DNA of 64,000 bases, taken from contig KV419442.1 in assembly GCA_001630475.1 (NCBI GenBank), forward strand, positions 172,727 through 236,726. The letters are read 5' to 3'. The notes under the pieces are model-generated. The model had not been told where the DNA came from. It did no database searches and saw only the letters and a program-made list of their open reading frames with translations. Shown here piece after piece: positions 58,301 to 64,000 of the stretch. The first letter of the stretch is position 1. Every line of letters starts with the position of its first letter. Made by a program: the position numbers and the translations under genes. This DNA is from Sistotremastrum niveocremeum HHB9708. Taxonomy: Eukaryota; Basidiomycota; Agaricomycetes; Sistotremastrales; Sistotremastraceae.

Positions 58301-58848
58301 ATTCTTCTTCCATGACGGAGTACGGGAAGCATGTGCACTGTAAGTCTGATATTATTTCTGTGAAGTGACTATCGATAACACTTATTCGTAGACTCGTTCC
58401 ACTCCTCCTATCGTGCGCGAAAGCAAGCGGTAATCTCTCGCAAGAAATATTCACCACTGTCTTCACCCAACTCATCAACGTTACCGGCGCCGAACCCGAC
58501 TCCTCCTACCTCGCATCACTCTATAAATGCATCACCGACTCAACACGGGTGGTCGGACCATCGAATATTCCTGCGGTCTTCGTCGATGGAATTCTGAAGG
58601 CCACTCAAAATCAGCTGACTACTATCGCACACAAACGTCGTGCTCGTGCTTCCATGCCAGCGCGACAGCTTGCCGAAGAGAGGGAGGATATCGCGTTGAT
58701 CGAAGAGATGGAAGACTTTGCTTTGGAGGACATGGCGAAATTAGTGGGTATGTTGGATAAGAATCATCCTTTGCTTGTTGCCATATCCAGCGTGAAGGAG
58801 TTGGCTGTGGTAGGGCCTGATAGTGGGAGTGGAAGCGAATGGGAGTGA
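55399..58848 (+). CDS. PSE1: Importin beta-family karyopherin, Kap121/Pse1/IPO5 type
   Basis: It is a nuclear import receptor built of HEAT repeats; the family carries ribosomal proteins and histones and binds RanGTP. The N-terminus reads MSIDVPPEVLRELPQILSNL, then SNAEKAVNERLAQAPEAYL and EVMRTFTLVLLRRFLFRA. Diagnostic IPO5 blocks are HPRVRWAAAQCIGQLCTDLE, VHAHAAAALINFCETVTP, EQAITTLAMVADASESAF, MECAGLIAIAVGRDVF, ATWAKICQVMGLEFEPCLP and RFFFHDGVREACA. About 14 short introns. After the last of these blocks only about 165 residues remain (ending ISSVKELAVVGPDSGSG); roughly 350 would be expected from human IPO5. So the C-terminus looks short by about 190 residues. Confidence 0.8.
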
Positions 58849-59153
58849 TATTTGGTTTCTTTGTATAGCGATAACTCTATTTAATTTATTCTTGGTGTGC
58901 ATTGGCAGCGGTTTGGGTATATTATAATTCAAGATGTCACTACCTCGGTTCCAGGCTTGCGTTTGAAGACTGACTGTCGTGAACTCGGTGCTTATATATG
59001 TAATTTACTATTCGTTCTGACGCCTCGAGAACCGACACACTCAAAGATTCGTCGTCCATGGTTCTCTACAACCTGAGATGGTATTCGTCCACTACTGTGC
59101 CAGTGCTATAACGTTCTCATGTCCCTGAGCACAGTCACAAACTGCGAAAGGCA
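58849..59153. other. 3' intergenic stretch between the importin and membrane-protein genes
   Basis: The two genes converge. No reading frame continues the importin HEAT repeats here. Confidence 0.5.
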
Positions 59154-60388
59154 TCAGAGTCCGATAGAGGTTATTGAACGGGTAGGAGGGGTTAGAATCA
59201 AGTCTAAAACAGGGTCGGACGTGGGGTGATTCGGAGCCATGTCCACTTCTGGGCTATCTGGAGGCTCTGGAGGCTCTTGAAGTCTCGACGCAGAATTACG
59301 GTGCGATTCCATTTGTGTGTCAGTGAACGTTCTTGTTAAGACGAGTTGAAGAAAGAGGATGTATGTGGATGTGGCTACGGATAGTGTGGGCTGAAATGGT
59401 TTGAAGCGATCATCACTTGGAGCGGAGATGGAAGGGTCAAGCAAGACGCACGATTGAGTACATGAGGAGTCCACCCGTGTCTTGGAGCCGAATAAGAAAA
59501 CCCGTCGTGAAGGAGATGCTTTCAGTGATCCCTGCTCTGAACCAATGGTGAGGGTGATGACTCGGACGATAACTGAGACGTACTGAACGAGGTAATATAC
59601 GCTGAGCTTCCGGAGATGTTGCTGTGCGGTGAGGACTTTGTAGTGCACGCGAAGAAATCTGATCACGATCAGCGCTGAGCGAAAGTTAGTGACAATCCAC
59701 GCTGTCGTGATTTCAAATGGCACCTGTGCATGTAACGGAAACCAGAGAAAAGCAGGCCGGTATGATGACGCCTCCGATTTCAATCGACGATCCCCACTTG
59801 TATACGAACCCTTTCATATTCATACCCGTTGAGCATTCAAAAGCATCATCGATTGACGAGCATACCGGGAAGACTGCAGTTCGCAATCACCTGGAAAATG
59901 ATGGAAAAATAGTTTTTGTCCCAGATCAACCAAGTTCGATAGATCTGATATCTAAGCACACATATCCACAAAAGATATGGCTATCTACGTACCAGGAATG
60001 TGTTGGATGTAAAGCATTGGACGACTAATAGAGCCAAAGATCCGTGTCGAAGTGGAGTAAAGACGCCCGTGCATGATACGGGATTAGAATAGGCATTCTT
60101 AAGAGATGGCAGCCGTCTTGCGACAGAGACGATTTCCACAATGTATTGGGATGTTGCAAAGACGAAAGTGAATATGAACATGGTCACAATCAACGGAAAA
60201 TCATGAGGACGTTGATAATTCGTTAGGAATACGACCAGATTCGCGACGAAGAAGAAGAGAAGGACGGCTGTGATTAATCTGAGTACGTCTACGTCTGCAA
60301 ATGCAACGGATATACCATATAGACCTGAAGCAACGGAGCCTTCCAAGATTAAATTCCTAACGCACTCGGTCAGAGGATCGTCGGCCAT
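59154..60388 (-). CDS. Multi-pass membrane protein of a basidiomycete-specific type
   Basis: The start at 60388 reads MADDPLTECVRNLILEG. Membrane segments follow: LITAVLLFFFVANLVVFLT, FPLIVTMFIFTFVFATSQYI and SLALLVVQCF. The TATCAG acceptor then gives FLIYRTWLIWDKNYFSIIF, a signature I associate with a large seven-segment family in mushrooms. Further segments are VPFEITTAWIVTNFRSALIV and, near the end, SVATSTYILFLQLVL. The C-tail is Pro/Ser-rich (LQEPPEPPDSPEVD). Function unknown; receptor-like or transporter-like roles are only guesses. Introns near 59995 and 59900-59720 are approximate. Confidence 0.7.
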
Positions 60389-63300
60389 GACATCTGGAGA
60401 GCAGGACGTGAACGGGCGGGAAGAGACAACGAGCAATGCAATGACGCTGAGACCCCCCTCTCACCCTATACACTGATAGTAACCCTGGATTGGTGACAAA
60501 TCGGAGTGCTTCTGTCCGTGAGAGTTTTCATAGCGCAACTTCATAGCCATCCGATTGACAGGAAGATCAACGATGAAAATAGTTTCCCTAGGAGGTACTA
60601 GTATTTCGGGATTGACGCCGTCGGGTTCAGGGGCATTGGCCAGGATGCAGGTACTGCTACGTCGGCTAGTTGAACGGCAACAGCGCTGTGCACCTGGCAC
60701 GTTCCATGACCATCTATCTATATATAAGCATCATGGGAGTCAGTTGGGATAATTAGTTTTTCTGACGCGAAAGGTAAAAATGTTGGATGCATATCGCAGA
60801 ACACGAGAGAAAAACGGCGTTCGAACTGAGATCTCGTTTCCAACTGCGTCATGGCCTGACTCTTGCGGTTCGATCTATTCTTGTTCTGGGACACTTCTCG
60901 GTTTGATCTCTAATGGACTCTGGCCGTAATCTTACTAATAGGAGGCATACGGGTTCGAAATGTGGCTGTACAAAGAGACGGAGTGAGAAGAGATTGATGC
61001 CTCAGGCCCGGGAGCTAGCGACGTACCTGTTCTGAGAGAAGATTTGAACCCTTCTTCCGATCACACTACGGTCACGGCTGTCGATACAGCGATTGTGTCC
61101 AGGTTCGTGAGCTTTGGTCACTATACTGGATTCGTATCAGTTACTTCAAATCAAGATGAAAAGGACGAGCTCACAGACACGGCCGTCATATACAAGACCT
61201 CTCTCGTCTTGTATTCTCTGATAAGAGCCATCGACTGATCTTAATTCTTTCTCATGTTGCTCCTCCCCCGTGGTACGCCGCGTTCCTCCATCGCTAGTGT
61301 AATAAACGGTGTCGTTTCAGAGAGCGAGAGAAGACCAGGAACTTGGGGCATCAGAGAACTGACCCCTCATGCAATTTTGCATGCAATACACGATCAGGAT
61401 TCTCGAGTCGATAGTTCAAAGAGTAGAAGAATGACAATCGTGCGCTACACAGCAACGAGGGTTTTGGAGGAACTTTGGCAGGTATATATTCCAGAGACAT
61501 CCTTCGAGAAGGCTGAGTACTCCCCAGTGTCATAAAGCATTTGTAATAATCGCTTCAGGAGGCATGTACAGAATGTGTTGAGAGCGAGCGGGGCCCTTTA
61601 CGGAGTTGAGTTGAGGGTTGCCGAGAAATACCAGATAAAGACATGAAAAGATTGCCCCAGGCTGACGAAGTCCCCTAAAATCAACGATAAAATCCTGGAG
61701 CATGGATGGAGGCTATAAGCATAATATCTGATTCCGAAAGTAAGAGAAAGTGAACAGGAAGTGGCCGAAAGTGAACGATGTACAGCGGTTCGTATTGGGA
61801 AAGCTCCGAAGCCCGAATGTGCAAGTCCGGCGGGCGTGCCGAAACAGGCGCTCTGCCGTGTCCGATTTTCTTCCTAGGACGGTTCGGTATTTGGATCCCT
61901 AATCTACGATGTCGACATACCTCTGGAAGGAAACGGATGGAAAAAACTACCCTTGTTTTTTCAGTTGAATTTTAGTTACGATTTGAGTCCGTCGTCGTAG
62001 GTTGATAGCATCGGCTTTATTCGATCTCGGCCTTGACTTTCTTAACTCCGATGCCCTTTCCCTTCTTCTTCGTCGTTGTCGTTGTTGCTTCAAACCATTC
62101 TTGCGGATCTACGCTATAGCTGTGGAGTCGATGTTTCATTGTAACAGTCGATTTCTCGACTCAGCAGCACCTCTTACTCAGTAATTAGTCACCGATCCGC
62201 ACCAAAACCTCGTGAATGGAACGCTGTGAAGCTGCTGTGTTCGGTGCGTTCTACTTTCTCTCGGAGTTGGATCTGGAGGCCGAACAACATTAAAGCTAGT
62301 AGCATCAAACAATCCTCAGTAATGCAACCATAATCTCGCGCACCTCAGACGATGACAGGGAGACTTATTGAGGACGGAATACTCTTGGATACGGCAAAAG
62401 GGTCGTCGAAGAAGCAGCGGATGACCGAGCCTTTGTGAATGAATGCGATAGTGAGAGAGATTCGCCTACTACCGTACGTTAATCCCTTTGTCAATCTGCA
62501 GATACTGGATTGAATGGCACGCAGGTACAGGCCCTGAGTACTAGTACACCATGGTACCCGACGGTGAACTGCTGCTACAATACAGGACTCGTCCTCCACC
62601 TCTTTCTCACTATCGCTGGCTCCATCTGCCCCTGCTCCCGCTCATCACTACCCATCGTCAAAACATATGATGATCACTCGTTTCTCGCTCCGTCGAATAA
62701 TGGACTTCGGAGACCGGATGAATCGACATCGGGATGGGAAAGTTGTTGAGGTTGCGTCCGAATTGTGATTGGACTGGGAGGAAGCAATTGCGATGGTGTG
62801 GAAAAAGAGGTGCCTATATGACCGTGTGTCTGTTCTGCGCGTGTCATTATCGTAAATGCGAACAGCTCAAAAATGCAAATAAAGGACCTCCAACCCCGGA
62901 AATCGCGGTGATCCGTCTGGATTGGCTGGAGACGAGTTCACCAAAGTTCAGGTTCCTTTGTCATAATCACATTTGCACCGAAATCCGATACCTCTCAGTC
63001 CGTTTGCCAAACCGTGATATTTGATTCTTTTTCATTCGCTACATCGCTTGCATGTTCATCAGTTACATGCGAATGAGCATTAATTTCTTGGTTGTATATC
63101 ATACATGTGATCATTGCTATCATCTTCGCTTTTGACGAGTGAAGATTGGCAGACGTTGAGACCTGATATGTCCGGCCCCTGAGAATGACCTAATCGGAGC
63201 GGGTTCTCAAACCCTGCTTCTTCCAGTCGGTTTCCACACGTCGCGGATGTGCGAAGACTTGAAGCCCATCGCAATATAGATCTGAACGTGAAGACGTGTG

Positions 63301-63420
63301 CGTGGTGACTCGATTCTGTTGCTGCGTAGACCATCCATCCTTCTTCGGATCCCAAGTACGGATCCCCGGGCCCAACCTTATAGCCAACTTCCCTCGAGCC
63401 CTTCGTTCCGTGCCAACACC
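60389..63420. other. 3-kb stretch without a supported gene
   Basis: Only short frames. At 62033-62110 the minus strand reads a Lys-rich tail (TKKKGKGIGVKKVKAEIE) after a plausible CACAG acceptor, but no upstream exons could be found. It may be gene debris or a missed small gene. Confidence 0.4.
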
Positions 63421-64000
63421 ATGCCCTCCGAAGGTCGAGTTTATGAAGATTCGACTGAGAAACCATACGTCTCTGGTGATGGATCGACAACCTCCGTTAG
63501 TCCTTGTGCTCTCCAAGCTGCTACCGAAGACGCCTCTCTCCGGCCTTCGTCGCCTCAGCGGGAGATGCAGAATTCTTCTGCGCATGCTCCTGACGTCTCG
63601 ATGCCTACACCGCCGGCTACTTGTATTCCCTCTGCCTCTATCACGACATCATCCTCACTGCTTTCTCATGAGCTTCGAGTCACTATCCCCGAGCGGCCGA
63701 ACGTCTCAATCGGCGAACGGACGAGAGAGTTATCGCCTTCTTTCTTTCATCATGACCTTCGGATGCATGTTATCAGTTTAGAGGGCCTATCTGCACAAGA
63801 AACAGAGCTCGTAATGAAGGATCTTTGGGCGCTCAGAGATGCTGGCTCTATGTATGTCGAAGCCTTGCCCCTGTAACCGCAACATTTAATTGAAACCTCA
63901 TCATAGAAGTGTTGCCGCAGATGCTCATTCTCCATACCTTCTTCATGTCCAATGGGTTTCGGTATTACATCACACCATCGCTGGATATATCGAACGAGAT
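63421..64000 (+). CDS. 5' end of an unrecognised gene running off the right edge
   Basis: The start MPSEGRVYEDSTEKPY opens a Ser/Thr/Pro-rich, probably disordered N-terminus. The ATG sits in a good context (CACCATG). From about residue 105 a more ordered, conserved-looking part follows: FHHDLRMHVISLEGLSAQET and ELVMKDLWALRDAGS. An intron at 63852-63906 (GTATGT to CATAG) joins it in phase to VAADAHSPYLLHVQWVSVLH, which is open to the window end. I recognise no domain. Confidence 0.55.

Noticed and set aside
62033-62110. Lys-rich C-terminal-like exon on the minus strand
   Set aside because: A good acceptor and a coding-like tail, but no upstream exon could be placed.

Overview
The window reads as a piece of a basidiomycete genome, most likely an Agaricomycete. 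Nearly every gene is cut by 45-70 nt GT-AG introns. Several products belong to families typical of that group: a WW-like membrane protein, a fused dioxygenase-P450 fatty-acid oxygenase, and a multi-pass membrane protein with an IYRTW motif. I found no tRNA, rRNA, CRISPR array, retroelement or bacterial-type operon.

Left part (1-21 kb). After the 3' end of an unknown gene comes an accessory block of six paralogues of one uncharacterised family, here called A-F (A 893-3039 +, B 6059-8125 +, C 8593-10687 +, D 10914-13164 +, E 15943-18227 -, F 18464-20865 -). They share an all-helical-looking C-terminal core, a last exon that always starts with a Trp codon, and a 20-bp promoter box (TCGGCTAGCTGAGTTTATAT-like) 35-80 bp before each start. 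C-D and E-F are inverted copies of one two-gene segment of about 4.7-5 kb around TYR1 (prephenate dehydrogenase), which carries an upstream TGACTCA site. F is split by a 264-bp MITE with TA target duplications. A small relic of another copy lies between TYR1 and E. A DEDD-type 3'-5' exonuclease (EXO1) lies between A and B.

Middle (21-40 kb). A secreted protein of about 458 residues made of about 21 copies of a 19-residue Asp/His/Gly unit, each ending in Arg-Arg, is the best candidate for an undescribed system: a kexin-processed peptide precursor whose introns fall inside the Arg-Arg codons. Two more exonuclease paralogues (EXO2, EXO3) follow, then a WW-like membrane protein and two convergent Zn2Cys6 transcription factors.

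Right part (40-64 kb). This is mostly conserved housekeeping or lipid-related DNA: 3-ketoacyl-CoA thiolase divergent from an AXL2-like surface protein, a Ppo-type oxylipin synthase divergent from an alpha/beta-hydrolase, a Kap121/IPO5-like importin that looks short at its C-terminus, a multi-pass membrane protein, and the 5' end of an unknown gene. Gene-poor stretches lie at about 4.5-6, 25.7-27.1, 30.5-32.1, 39.5-43.1 and 60.4-63.4 kb.

Exon joins were worked out by eye from splice consensus, frame continuity and comparison between paralogues. Start codons and small 5' exons are the least certain parts.
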